Shown here: piece by piece, positions 44,831 through 56,822 of the stretch | Position numbering within the stretch: the stretch's first letter is position 1 | Layout of the letters: the number at the start of each line of letters is the position of its first letter | Assembly (NCBI GenBank): GCA_029204225.1 | Contig: CM055104.1 | Location: 39,116,527-39,180,526, forward strand | Direction: 5' to 3' | DNA: 64,000 nucleotides | Source: Diphasiastrum complanatum | Lineage: Eukaryota > Streptophyta > Lycopodiopsida > Lycopodiales > Lycopodiaceae | Made by a program: the position numbers and the translations under genes | Notes under the pieces: model-generated | What the model saw: only the letters and a program-made list of their open reading frames with translations | Told to the model about the DNA's origin: nothing | The model's database searches: none

Positions 44831-45151
44831 TGGGTCTTGCCTCTTGGACATAGGTGGGGAGGGTGGGGAAGTTTGACTATTAAGGGGGCCAGATGAAAGG
44901 AAGAATGTTCTGAAAGTGTAGTCGGGGAGTCAGTTAGGATTAATATACATGTTCCTTGAAGCTTGACCTTTTGTCTAAGAATCTCTCTCTTATGAAGTAG
45001 AGTTGATTACAAGTGTGGTATCGTCTTTTGATTGTCCTACAAGGTGTATCAATACCCAAGCTTTTCTGGCCACTAGTATCGAGAATGCGACAGCCTCTTA
45101 TATAACATCATTCACGTTTGGAATACAACATACCGTTTTTGAGAGTGTGAT

Positions 45152-46489
45152 TGTTACGTCCATGTCCTATACGGAAGATTCGAAATAATCCTTGACGTGG
45201 ATATTCGGCACTCTAGTGTACGAGTTTATTAGTTATGCCTCGACATTCTGATCTAGGCTAGAAATGTAATTAATAATCTTGTGAGGGCCCAAGCACTCCA
45301 ATTTGGACACGTGGAGTAGTGCTAGGTGATTGACAGCTAAGTGCGTGCTAATAGTAACTGATTATGAGTTTAGTAAAGGATTAGGGTTATGGATGAAATA
45401 TTCCTAGGCTCCTGGGGTCTATATATATCTACAAAAACTTTCACTGTTCCACTTCCAGATTCCGGTTTTCAGTTGCTAGACACCTCCTCTCCTCTCCTGC
45501 ATTCAATCACCGTGGCTGATTGAGGGTTGATCTTCATTTTCTCTTTTTTTGAGTGGTTTGGCTCCACACTTCTCCATTTAGTGTTTGTAGCAGGATCTTA
45601 AGGATCTACATAAGATGATCTTTATAGTGGTATCAGAGCTTTGGACTTGCATCGATAAAAAAGGTGGAGACACTTTTTGCTTTGTGCAGCTTTTTGGTAG
45701 TAGCTCTTTGCTTTTTCTTCAAGATGTTAATCGTTCTTATCCTAAGGATCATTGTTATGAAGAAGTCCGTAACTGTAACTATAATTCACTTGAAGTTCAA
45801 CGGTTTTTTTACCAATATTCACAGTTTTAGCTTGAATTTAATGAAACATAATGTATGTTAATGATTTTTAGGGAAGTACCTGATGTTTTTAATTCATTAT
45901 GACAGGTTCTAATGATTGCATGCCATTTAAACTATAGATATTCAATCTAGACTATTTTTTGGTCAAATTTGACAGTTCTTGGCTAGAAATGTATAGTAAG
46001 AGTCAATATGATTTAAATCAAAACTTTCAATGCTTGCGGTCAAATTGGAGTAGTTAAGGTCTAATTTCACTTGCATGAGGCCAGCATAAAGAAAAATTTC
46101 CCTAAGTTCCACTTTTGATGACAGTAGTAGTTCAGGGGGAGAAGAATATTATGTCCCTGTCTTGTACTAAGGATTCGTAATATTCCTTGACGTGGATATT
46201 CTGCACTCTGGTGTGCGAGTTTATTAGTTATGACTCGACATTCCTATCTAGGCCAGAAATGTAATGAATAATCTTGTGAGGTCCCAGGCACTCCAATTTG
46301 GACATGTGGAGCAGTGCATGGTGATTGACGGCTACATGCGTTCAAAGGAGTATCAATAGTAACTGAATATGAGTTTAATAAAGGATTTGGATTCTGGAGG
46401 GAATTTTCTTAGGCTCATGGGGTATATTTGTAGCTACAGAAACTTGCCCTGCTACACTTCCAGATTCCAATTTTTAGTTGCCAAGCAAA
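45152..46489 (+). mobile_element. TRIM-like LTR element
   Basis: Two diverged direct repeats (45152-45626 and about 46148-46489) flank an internal region of only about 520 bp. A PBS (TGGTATCAGAGC, 45628-45639) follows the first repeat and a purine-rich 'cagggggagaag' precedes the second. No coding capacity for gag or pol, so it fits terminal-repeat retrotransposons in miniature. The 3' LTR is cut at about 46489 where LINE E begins. Confidence 0.75.
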
Positions 46490-46559
46490 AGTCCCTGCCA
46501 AGGACCAAGGTAGGGAACTATATACCATTGATCTCTCTACTCTGATTCTCAGAGCAGGG

Positions 46560-47165
46560 GCATATTCTCCTCACAGGGGACTTTAATGCCCGGACATCTT
46601 GGAGACAGACAAAGTTCTTCGACACCTCTGATCAACTGCGTGTTCGTGCCCTTGACAGCGATATGCCTGGACCTCCGCGGACAGTTTGGGACCTATTACT
46701 TCATATGGTGAGCACTTACTGCAGTTTGGAGAGGCGCATGAGCTAGCCATTTATAATGGCTTACCCTGCTGGCTTCATTCAGACAACTATACATGCCATC
46801 CTCATAGTGGAGGACATAGTGTCGTTGACTATCTCATGGGGTCACCATCCTTTGTACCCATAGTCTCTGACTTCCGCGTTTCTCCCACCACCCTTTCGGA
46901 TCACTCATTTCTCTCCTTCGATATCGGCCACCTCCCACCCACTCATTTATCTACACTACCCATGATTACCCGAGCACCCACGTACACATTTGATCCCATT
47001 TACATGCCACTGTACCGACAGTCCTTGGCTTCACTTTTACACTCCTTTCCTCATGACGGTCCAGTTGACACCCAGGCTGCTTTTCTCACCACCTCTCTCC
47101 ACACAGCTGCCTCACTAACACTTCCTACGAAACCCCATTCCCAAAAGACTCGACGCACACCTTGA
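46560..47165 (+). pseudogene. LINE E AP-endonuclease C-terminal half
   Basis: Carries GDFNAR, then after a frameshift near 46690 a catalytic-type SVVDYLMGS and SDHSFLSFDI, the conserved Asn, Asp and SDH elements of AP endonucleases. This nuclease nicks target DNA to prime reverse transcription (family knowledge). The N-terminal half is absent. Confidence 0.8.
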
Positions 47166-47168
47166 CCA

Positions 47169-48122
47169 TTGCATCCTCCTTGGTATGATGTCAAGTGTCG
47201 TTCCCTTCACCAGTCAATTACTTATTCACGTATCCATGCTCCACATCTGCTTCGATCTTCCCGACGCTCCTACCACCGTGTTCTCCGTCGTAAGAAGCGT
47301 TCCTACGATGACACTGAAGGGAGACGTCTTATTGACCTTGTCTTTAGTTCTTCTTCGGGCGCTTTTTGGCGTGAGTTCATTCCTCGCTCCCCACCACCCC
47401 TCCTGGAGGACCTCTGCATCTGGACCGATTATGCTACTAGCCTGTATACCGTCCCTACCGACTCACCCATTTCTATATCTCCACGACCATCTGAGTTCTC
47501 CTTCTTCACATCTGACATGGTACTTGCAGCCATTAAAAAGATGAAGTCCAACAAGGCCAGAGATATTGAAGACCTCGAATCTGAACTCCTTTCCCTTGCC
47601 TCAGACTTACTCGCTCCTACTATAGCCACCCTTCTCAATTCCGCAGTTGTTTCCGGTTTCCCTTCATCCTGGTGCACCAACATCATCCACCCCATCCATA
47701 AGAATGGTGACCCCATGATTCCGAGTAACTACCACACCATCATGATCGGGCATGTCCTGGAAAAGTTATATGGTACTATTCTTCAGTCGGTTGTGAGCTT
47801 AGAGGCGGAGACTAGGAGACTACATGCTATGGGTCAGGCAGGTTTTCGAGCCCATTACTCTACGACAGATCACATCTTCACATTGCGGGCCTTGATTGAG
47901 GAAGCTAAGCACAGGAGAGAGAGGGTTTACTGTTGTTTTGTGGACTTCAAGAAAGCCTTTGATTCTGTTCCTCGCTCATTGCTTATCCAGAGACTCCGCG
48001 ACCTCGGCTTCTCCACGGACATCGTTCTTGCTGTGATGGCACTTTATGAGCGTGTTCTGGGATGTTTCCGACACAGTAGTGGCATATCCGATCACATTTT
48101 GAGCACTATTGGGGTGAAGTAG
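47169..48122 (+). pseudogene. LINE E reverse transcriptase N-terminal half
   Basis: A 317-codon frame with KKMKSNKARDIEDLESELL (finger region, normally KSGKAPGPDG-like), WCTNIIHPIHKNGDP, YHTIMIGHVLEKLY, GQAGFRAHYSTTDHIF, and palm motif A FVDFKKAFDSVPR. The open frame ends with a stop in GVK*GCSLSPVLFGLYIDE, and homology is lost at about 48215 before the YADD box. The motif style is unlike typical plant L1; clade not settled. Confidence 0.85.
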
Positions 48123-48215
48123 GGTTGCTCCCTCTCACCAGTCCTCTTTGGCTTGTATATTGATGAGGTGGAGAGAGTCACTACACAGTGTGGTGGTGCT
48201 GGTTGCAGGCTTGGG

Positions 48216-48992
48216 AAATGGCTAGTCAATACCCTAACCACTTCACCCCCATGCCATAGTGAATGAATGCAAATCAGAAAATCCAATAGGGAGATGGGCA
48301 AGTTTCCATGGTATGTATTTCTGTCCAAGAGGAGAGAATATTCTCCTTAGGATCCCCATGCAACCTATATTAAGCTATTGATCTCCTATTCTTGCATTAT
48401 AGCAGTCAAACACCATGCAAGTGCTCCTATGTCCAATTATAGTCTGGTCCCTCATATGATTATTAATTACTTTACAGGCCAAGCCCGGAATGACGAGGCA
48501 TAACTAATAACCGTATACATTGGAGTGACCGGCTATCCATGTCAGGAATCATTCTGAATCCCACATACTGGACATGGACGTAACAGTGCCCATGCAGCAA
48601 GAGGTTAATTATGGACCTAACAATACTCCACTCATCTGCCATTATGGAGCACCCAATCGTCATACTTTTTGGAAGCTTAATTGGGTAATTGTAGAAGGCC
48701 TCAGAAACTGCTTCACAAGCCAATGTGGAAATGGTAGTTGCTGTGATATTCTTTTCTTTCCTGGTTTTTATAATCTCCGATGGTGTACATGAATTGTCAC
48801 TCTTAAAAGTAAAGGCCTTGCTGGAGTTTTTTAGTTCTTACTTATCATAGGATGGCGTATGCAACTCTGTTGAGTCAGCACTATTTCTCGTGTTGTGAAA
48901 TAATGTCCATTTCCAATTCTCATTATCTTTTTTTCTTGGTTGTATTGTCTGTGTATCATGATTACCGGCTATTTGGGCTGCAATTGTTTCAG
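48216..48992 (+). other. intron 3, distal part
   Basis: No recognised gene. It ends with the acceptor 'caattgtttcag' of microexon 4. Confidence 0.6.
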
Positions 48993-49010
48993 AGCTTCCT
49001 CGAGAAGAAG
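48993..49010 (+). CDS. ECA3-like Ca2+-ATPase exon 4 (18-nt microexon)
   Basis: Supplies 18 nt (AGCTTCCTCGAGAAGAAG) between 'tttcag' and 'gtatgc'. Joined to the G of exon 3 and the GA of exon 5 it gives GRN-ELPREEG-VSFWKL, matching family GRN-VLPEEKR-TPFWKL in length and frame. Without it the reading frame cannot carry the conserved LP-EE segment. Confidence 0.88.
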
Positions 49011-49815
49011 GTATGCCCCTCTGGACAAGGTGTTTGAACTAAATCTTCCCTTTACTGATTCTTTATATTTGGTGAAATTGAATTTGATTTTGGATCTATG
49101 TGCTCTGTTATACGAGTTTCATCCTCCTTTCATTAGAAAAGATTTCTGTCAAGCTTGAAAAGAATCCTAACGGCCAATCTGTAATGTGAGCTTTCTAAGT
49201 TTGGTTGTTTGATTCCTAGAATCATGCATAGCCTATGGTTATGGATGCTAGTGCTTTTAATTTTTATGTTGAAATCCTTTGTATAGTTACAGGCTTGAAC
49301 TGATCCATATGCCCCAAATGATTTACTCTCTCTTAATGTGTTACTCTTCCCGATTATTTTTGTTAAACATTCCCCTTGAGATGATACTTATTTGACTGCA
49401 TTCAGGAACACTTGGATTGCATTTTGGTTGAGTTAATGAATTTATGTAGGGGCCTGAGAGATTATATGGCAGGACTTAGGAAAGTAAAAACAGATGGAAT
49501 TGAGAAAGCCAATAAAACAGTGGTATTTTTTCAGAAGTTGAAACACTTTCTCTAGGCTGCAACAGGAACAGCAACAAAGTTGCTGCATTTGTAGCAATAA
49601 ATTATGAGTGGAATTTCAAGTTGCATGAAGTTTGATTGCCCTCAGAGGTCAATGGTGTTTTTTCTCCATATAGAACTTGAAAACACACTGAATCTCATTT
49701 TTCTTAACGTTTCTACTTGCTATTTTTCTTGATGATCCTTCACTCTTTGAACTTCCATTTGTCTAAATGCTCCATTCATTTTGCTTCTATCTGAACACCA
49801 CATTTGATTTGGCAG

Positions 49816-49952
49816 GAGTTTCTTTTTGGAAGTTGGTGCTGAAGCAATTTGATGACTTGTTGGTGAAGATATTGATTATAGCTGCAATAATATCCTTTCT
49901 ACTTGCTGTTGTAAATGGTGAAACTGGTCTTACTCCCTTTTTGGAGCCCACT
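49816..49952 (+). CDS. ECA3-like Ca2+-ATPase exon 5 (M1)
   Basis: Encodes VSFWKLVLKQFDDLLVKIL then transmembrane helix M1 (IIAAIISFLLAVV) and NGETGLTPFLEPT, residues about 46-91. The FDDLLVKIL segment is a hallmark of P2A pumps. Acceptor ggcag, donor ACT|gtaagg, phase 0. Confidence 0.96.
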
Positions 49953-50464
49953 GTAAGGATGCATTTTCTTTTTTCCTTGTATTTAGTTTTATTCATTACT
50001 TTTAGCAATTATACATTTTGTAATTACCTTAGATATTTGTGCCTGTAAAAGAGCACAGAGTTAAGTTTGGGACACAGGTGATTTGGAACAATACTTCGAA
50101 TTTTAAAATAGATGTCCTCGATTTAAGACAACTCAAAAGCTAGAGCCTAGAGGATAAGCAATTTTTGTAATGTTCCAATCTGTAGTTCATAATGACTTAT
50201 CTTCTTGTAACTGTCTCTCTATGGAAATCTTTTCACCCTTGACACAGCTTCTTATCTGCCGAACAACTCATAGTGTTCTCTTATGTAGTGAATTGAAATG
50301 GAAGTAAGAGTATGACAGTCATTTGCAGCTATATAGCACCACAAAAGCAGCTAAGTGGATAGAAAAAGGAGTCAAAAGAGAAGCTAGTAGCGCTAAGTAT
50401 GGTGCATTCTCATATGTTAGCAAAAGGTGGTCATTGAATCATTATCTTTGTGTACTATGAACAG

Positions 50465-50539
50465 GTTATTTTGTTGATTTTGGCAGCAAATGCAGCTGTG
50501 GGGGTCATAACAGAGACTAATGCAGAAAAGGCTCTTGAG
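50465..50539 (+). CDS. ECA3-like Ca2+-ATPase exon 6 (M2)
   Basis: Encodes VILLILAANAAVGVITETNA and EKALE (residues 92-116): helix M2 and its cytosolic extension with the conserved ANA..G..E..AEKALE. Donor GAG|gtaggc, phase 0. Confidence 0.96.
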
Positions 50540-52563
50540 GTAGGCCAAATCACCATCTCTCTTCTGGGCTTTTTTTTGCTTTGTTAGCAAATTTCAAAAG
50601 CTGTTCTATGGAAGATAGGTTGAAGGACTAAAATGAGACCAGATATGAGAAGCCATGCTGTCCATATGGTTTTGTTAAAACTCGTTCCTCAGTTTTGACG
50701 GGTTATGAAGACTGAGCATCTACCTTCTTCAGATGATTGAATGATTACAACCAAAGTTGAAAAGCTCAATGTAAACAAGTTAGCTATCCTTGTTACTACA
50801 ATTTTTCTTCCAAGCATACAGAGGATTTGTTGAGAAAGGCCACAAGTGCAAATGTTTAGCCCTCAAAAAACCACATCCATAGACAAATGGAAACCTTTTT
50901 GAAAGTTACTATTGCCACCTCGGTCCTCTATTGACTACTTCATCTGTGTTATCTCAAGTTAGTAGTTCTAGCTCATAAAGTTTCATGCTAAAAACCTATG
51001 TTTCTGTTTTACTTTTGAGTGTAGGTTTCCGGAAAGTATATTGTGGTGTTCCTCATCTATGTTGGTCTTTGCTCACATTCATAGTCTCTAGACCTGTATC
51101 CTGAACCTATTTTCTTGCTATCCTCGAATTGCTCGTCCTTATATACAAAAATCATGCAATCTTTCTATATTTGAATCTCATGGCTTTTACTGTACTGAAT
51201 AGACTTGTCCGTTAGTCCTAGAATTGACCTTTGTCTTTTAACGTGACAATTTTTGATTCATTGCCACCAGGCTCCAGCATAGACATGCATGTTTGATGTC
51301 CTAAAATTTGAGAATTGATGAGACAGGTTGTGCACGTCTTGAAGGCAGTGAATGGCAGGTGTTGAAGAGATAATATATAGAAGGCTGCAACATGTGGCTA
51401 GAGGTTGCACCTGGTGGCAACAACGAGATGACAGCCTTAAGTGTAGTACCTTCGTTAGAGGTTCTTATCCCTACAAGTCACTGGCTGTTAGTGACCAGAA
51501 TAGAGTAAATTTAGCTAGATAAAGGAAGAATATAGATGAAGTTGATTGAGGCTCGATTGCTTCTTTCTTGGACAGCCTTAATCTTGCAGAGGTTTTTGTG
51601 AGATGTTGCAAAGTAGTTCATGAATCGTCCCCTCCTGCATCTTTGTTTGAGATTGATGAATCATCAGTAGCTTGCTGCTCTTTTCTTCTATGATTATTGG
51701 TTTGCTGTTCTTGTCTTTAACTTCTTCAGCCTAAAATAGATGCTCTACGATTTCCAGGGCGAGCTGCTTGCTTATGGCAGTGAGGTAGTTGCACCCCTTG
51801 TTGTGGATCTTGTCAATACTGTTGACTGTTTTATTTTTCCTAAGGTATTGGGGTTTGCAAGTGTTAGCTACTGCATCCGCAAAGGCTTCCGACCCTTTGA
51901 ACTCGAAATAAAATTGAATTCTTAGATTGAGATTTATGCAGAGAAGCTTTATATGATAATTGTGGAGATGGATTTTAGCAAGAAAGTTGAGAAATTAGTT
52001 TGGAACCCCTTCCTACTGTACATGATCATACCTTCGAACTGAATATGTAGACGCCAATCACAAAAACTAAAGAATTGTTATTACTATGTGGGCTTCAAGT
52101 AGAATCTTCACTGGTTACAAGCATCAGTTCAAAACAGAGCACGACTGAGTCAAATTTCTCGGCAAATATGGTGCACAAATAATTGACAAATTGGTTGGAA
52201 ACAGTGAAGAGACTCAGGTCTTGGAGTGCATCATATCGACTATATTAATCTCATTCTGATTGATTTTTTATAGTGGTTATAATTTTTGGTTGCCCTCCTC
52301 TGTTACTTGATGTATACGTTTGATGATGGTTTGAGGTTACTACAGCAGGGGTACTACAACAGGTCTTCTTTGCTGTTGAGTAGGAATTGGCTGCTTAATT
52401 GCAAGTAGTAATTCTAGGCGCTGCTAAGTTTTCTTTGCACCTCCCAAGTTCTCATCTGGCTCCAGCAAATGATCATCCGGGAGATTGGAGGAAGCAATAA
52501 AAAGCATAAGCTATATGAGTTCCATGGCTGCGTTAATCATAACTACTGCATTATTCTTTTCAG
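50540..52563 (+). other. intron 6, no recognised element
   Basis: 2.0 kb of AT-rich sequence with short ORFs only; no TE ends or repeats identified. Confidence 0.6.
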
Positions 52564-52609
52564 GAACTAAAGGCTTATCAAGCAGATGTTGCAACGGTTC
52601 TGAGAAACG
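52564..52609 (+). CDS. ECA3-like Ca2+-ATPase exon 7
   Basis: Encodes ELKAYQADVATVLRN plus the first base of a Gly codon; start of the actuator domain. Acceptor ttttcag, donor G|gtgaaa, phase 1. Confidence 0.94.
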
Positions 52610-52915
52610 GTGAAACACTGAACTTTCTATGATGATAATTGGATGAATGCAAATTAAATGCCCTGCTCCTTGTGCGGTCTTTGAGAATCATGGATTTGCT
52701 TGGTTACTGAAAAGTGATTTCACTCCCCTTTTACATTCAATGACATTCTATGAGGCCAACAAGTTGTTTGGTGAAGCATTTCTATGGAATTCAATGTGTA
52801 TCTGATTTAGGCTGGTGCCATTGCAAAGAAGGCGGCTTCTCTTGTTTTGCTTCTTTACTTGATCTTCATCATTAGTTCATTAAATGTGATTAGAATGTTT
52901 CTGTTTTTACTATAG

Positions 52916-52975
52916 GGCTTTTGTCAATAGTTCCAGCCTCTGACCTTGTGCCAGGAGATATTGTGGAGGTGGCAG
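52916..52975 (+). CDS. ECA3-like Ca2+-ATPase exon 8
   Basis: Completes Gly and encodes LLSIVPASDLVPGDIVEVA; the LVPGDIVEV motif of the P-type ATPase actuator domain is exact. Acceptor actatag, donor G|gtcttt, phase 1. Confidence 0.95.
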
Positions 52976-53128
52976 GTCTTTCCTTAACTTAAGTCGTCTG
53001 CTGTCATTTTCTTTCTGCCTTTGGATGAAGGATGCCCTAGAAAGGTTCAGTATCGATCTTTTAGAATACTTGTCATTCAAGATTCACTTCTCATATTCTA
53101 ATGAGTGGGTCTTGATACGGTTCTGAAG

Positions 53129-53209
53129 TTGGTTGCCAAATACCTGCGGACATGCGGTTGACTGAGATCAAGAGTAGTCTACTTCGAGTTGATCAAGCCT
53201 TACTAACTG
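53129..53209 (+). CDS. ECA3-like Ca2+-ATPase exon 9
   Basis: Encodes VGCQIPADMRLTEIKSSLL and RVDQALLT, ending in the Gly of TGES, the actuator loop that dephosphorylates the enzyme. The intron splits the Gly codon. Acceptor ctgaag, donor G|gtatgc. Confidence 0.95.
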
Positions 53210-53938
53210 GTATGCATAAGTGTTTATTCTGGTTCTTTCGTCGTTGTACTTGTTCCAGATATGTAGCTTTATGATGAATATTAGGTAGTAATATGTTTCT
53301 ATAAGTTTTAGTAATGGTGGCATAGTTTACAACCTTCCTCAACTATATTCAATGTAGAAACAGCTAGTATTAGAAGAATTTTGATCTCATTATAGTTCAT
53401 TTGAGTTGAAATCGCAACCTAATTTTTCTCCCATTTTAAGATCACTTCGATGCTTGGTGGAAAGGCACGAGTAATTTGGTATTTCTAGCCATGCAGATAT
53501 ATATATTATAATCTATAAAACCTATAGAACATCAGTGTCCTCTCTCCAATTGCATTTTTAGTGGAATCGTAGATCTGCGCTTCAGCAGAAATTGAGTTTC
53601 TGATGTCTATGAAAAGACATTTCAGTTTTCTGAAATCATAAAGCCAGGACGATGGAGTGGATGTAAAAGAGAACAAACATCCTGCTTCACTCCGTAATTG
53701 GCTTAATTATGCCCTCGAGAGGTCTGAAGCCCTTCATATAGTGCAATGGCAGACTATACGATATCAAATGAGAAATGGAACTTCCTTAACATAGGGTGTG
53801 GGTGGGCTTGTTGACTAGCCTTTGTCTTTGAATGGATGAGACATTAAAAAACTTTAATCTCTGGCATGCAATTGCTTTGTAGTTTTGGGAGACGACTCCA
53901 AGTGCAATTCTTGTGCAACCTAGGCACACAAGCTCCAT

Positions 53939-54891
53939 AATTCTGTTGGGGAATATGAATGGATGGGTCGACGAACAATCGGATCGGAACGATCCTATTA
54001 CCGCACGACAACGTTGGTGGTCGACTGATTCTCTCGGTGCGTGCACTACTACGACAATAGGCGAACACAAAACAAAGCTTAATTGCGCTTATGCGGAAGT
54101 GGAAGCGGAAGAACAGACAGTCAGACAAAGCAGTAAGAGAGTTAGACAAAAAACGAAATAGCAAAACATACAATTTTGACAAAGACTCTAAACGCAAAAC
54201 CGAGACAGTAATTGATTCAGACTAATGTATAGAAATACAAGTCAGATTGATGCTATGAGCACAAGACAATAGCGGGTGAAACCGTGTGCTCAGGAAGCTA
54301 ACTCCGCTCTGTAAAAGCTATGAGCTTATTATTGACAATCAGTCTAAAGAAAGAACCGATGCGTGGAAGCATCTACTGTGTCTGTCTCTGATGACATAAT
54401 ACATGGCATGATATTGATTACAATTACTATTCTATATACAATTTACAGTTGTGCAGAATCCAGATGTATGTACAAGAAGGTGGCATGGAGCTGTTGCGCC
54501 GTCTGGAGTAGGTCGTGGCTGTTGCTGTCATTGTCCAAGTAGTTGCATAGTATAGGAAGTGGGTGTGAGAAGGCTTTGATTATTCGGAATCGAGCGTGTT
54601 GCTGCCGATAGTCAATAAAGTCGGGATAGTTGTTTGACGGTCCTCGACGATAGTCGGATGAGTCGACAACTCAGACTCCTTGATAAGTCGGCCAAATCGG
54701 GCTTCCCCGATAAGTCGGCCAACCCGACTAGTCGGGTAACTTCGACAAGTCGGATTGCCACTCTCTTGCCTGTCTTCGATAAGAGAGTATTTTTGCAGAC
54801 TGTGCGACAATGCATGTAAAACTGTAGCAATATGGATGGAACTAGATTAATATGGGATTTAGGAGAGTAGAGGAATAAATCCAACAAATTC
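53939..54891 (-). mobile_element. solo copia LTR with TSD AATTC in intron 9
   Basis: 53944-54886 (943 bp) has TGTTGG/CCAACA ends and AATTC on both flanks (53939-53943, 54887-54891). Both termini match, in reverse complement, the 5' LTR at 15292-16519. No internal region remains, the mark of unequal LTR-LTR recombination. Confidence 0.9.
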
Positions 54892-56391
54892 TCCCACTAT
54901 GATGCATCATGCTAGATGCAACAAGCCAGTCCTGACTCCTCTCTGATGGATAACAGTCCATAACATGTACCTCTTCAATGTCCAACTTATGGGGGAACAT
55001 CTTCCACCTTACGGTTCTGTGGATGGGACCTATTTGATGTCAGCACACCTTGTACTAAAGATGATGGAGAGACTTCTTCAGTGTTCACTAATGGGAAGCA
55101 TCTTACACCTCAGAGCCCAATAAGGGACATGGCTAATTTACGTAGGCACCTCACTGTCATCCACAAAGAGAGTACACATGATCCATCATCTTGAGGCCTC
55201 CATAGTCTTGGTAGCTATCCTTCCTTGTACATCAAAATCAAGGGCAAAAGATTAGTGAAGTCTTTCCTTCCTTTCCCTCCTCAAGAGAGTACACGTAATC
55301 CATCATGTTGAGGCCTCCATAGTCTTGGTAGCTATCCTTCCCTGCACATCAAACTCAAGGGCAAAAGATAAGTGAAGTCTTTCCTTCCTTTCATCTTGGG
55401 AATATCTTCCCTTGCAATAACAAGGCTTCTGAGGCAATGCATCTTGGGCAAAACAACAACAAGACTTCCTCAGTTTTTTTTTACATTATATGGTGGGACC
55501 TTGCCTTCCCCATAGTTCTTGTCCATTTTGTGGTAGGACTTCACCTTGTTCATCTTTACATCTTACATTCACAGGACACTTTTGTCGTAAAGAACAAACT
55601 TTCATAGTAGTTTCCTCTTGAATTTACATTCATGTGTTGAAAACAAGGACTTGGTCTTACATAAGTACATGATATCATCAAGATCGTACATCATGATGCA
55701 AAAGCAAGAGACATGCCCATGCACAGGTGGCATAATTGTCAAAGCATTTAGCATTAAGGTAGCTAAATAAGCATAGTAAATAGACATGCTACATAAGTAA
55801 AACTTCCCAAGTTCCTCAGCCTTAAAATTTCAAGACACTCCCTTAGACCGTGACATATAGTGGGTGCATAGAATACTTGTTGTCTTGTGATGGTTGACTG
55901 ACTTGCAGCTAGTGAAGTATATGGACAATAGTGAAGTTTGAACAAAAGTAAAGCTAGCAGCACAATTCCAAAATATAATTCATTTGATTGCGTTATCACA
56001 TTTAAACAACCTTGTCATTTAGGATGAAGTAAAGACAACTTCAGCCCTGTTATTTCAGATGCTGATGGGTGATTGAAAGAATTTTAAGTTCAAATCAAAG
56101 GTGGGACCCTTGAATGGTCAAAATAGTACTAAAGTGAACTTTTTCTTTTTGGGATAATCCATTTATGGATTGTTGGTGAATCCTTCCTTGAATGACAGTA
56201 TTTATTTGCAGTAGTTTGTTTCTTGTGATAAGTTTTTTGCCAAGTGTCTAGTAGTTTATGGACATCATTAATTTACGATACATATCTTCTTATAGTAACT
56301 CAATGTTCATATATCCCATAACTTTTAACCTCAAGTTCTTGATCTTGCTCTTCCTCTATTGTAATTTCTCTTGGTTTTCTCGCTTTTGTAG
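54892..56391 (+). other. intron 9, distal part with a tandem duplication
   Basis: No gene. A roughly 122-bp unit starting 'agagagtacac' is repeated in tandem at about 55168-55289 and 55286-55400. The acceptor 'cttttgtag' for exon 10 closes the intron. Confidence 0.6.
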
Positions 56392-56477
56392 GGGAGAGCT
56401 GCTCCGTTGCAAAGACCTCAGATGTGAATCCTCTAGCAAAAGCTGTTTACCAAGACAAGACAAACATATTGTTCTCT
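56392..56477 (+). CDS. ECA3-like Ca2+-ATPase exon 10
   Basis: Completes Gly and encodes ESCSVAKTSDVNPLAKAVYQ then DKTNILFS: the rest of TGES and the conserved Q-DK-N-LFSG stretch. Donor TCT|gtaaga, phase 0. Confidence 0.95.
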
Positions 56478-56670
56478 GTAAGACAATTTGATTTTCGCAA
56501 GCAAACCCATGAATGCATGCACGTGCACTGCTATGATGTAGTATGATGTTTATGTCTCAACCTCTATATTAGAGGGAGACTTGCTCAATGTGTACTTATG
56601 ACAACGCTGTGAATGGCCTCACTATGCATTTACTTTACCAAATTTTAGGTGTTTAGTAAGAACTTCAAGT

Positions 56671-56822
56671 GTAGTTTCTTGTGTGGTAAGTTTCTTCATA
56701 ACAAGTTGATTACTTTGGTGACTTTCGTCATAGCAAGCTGATTGCCGTAGTTTCTTGTGTGGTAAGTTTCTTCATAACAAGTTGATTACTTTGGTGACTT
56801 TCGTCATAACAAGCTGATTGCC
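56671..56822 (+). repeat. 76-bp tandem duplication in intron 10
   Basis: Units 56671-56746 and 56747-56822 differ by one base (tagcaag/aacaag), so the duplication is recent. It begins about 190 bp after exon 10. Confidence 0.92.

Larger units (their letters stand above)
46490..48215 (+). mobile_element. LINE E: endonuclease C-terminus to mid-RT
   Basis: A 5'- and 3'-truncated LINE, related to the others by its RT motifs. It starts in an apurinic-endonuclease-like domain (PAKDQGRELY) and ends shortly after GLYIDEVERV in RT. It is the only copy in the window that shows the endonuclease, so it defines the ORF2 layout as AP-endonuclease, RT, finger. Confidence 0.82.

Noticed and set aside
38511-49815. 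Direct splice of exon 3 to exon 5
   Set aside because: It would break phase and omit the conserved LP-EE segment; the 18-nt microexon restores both.
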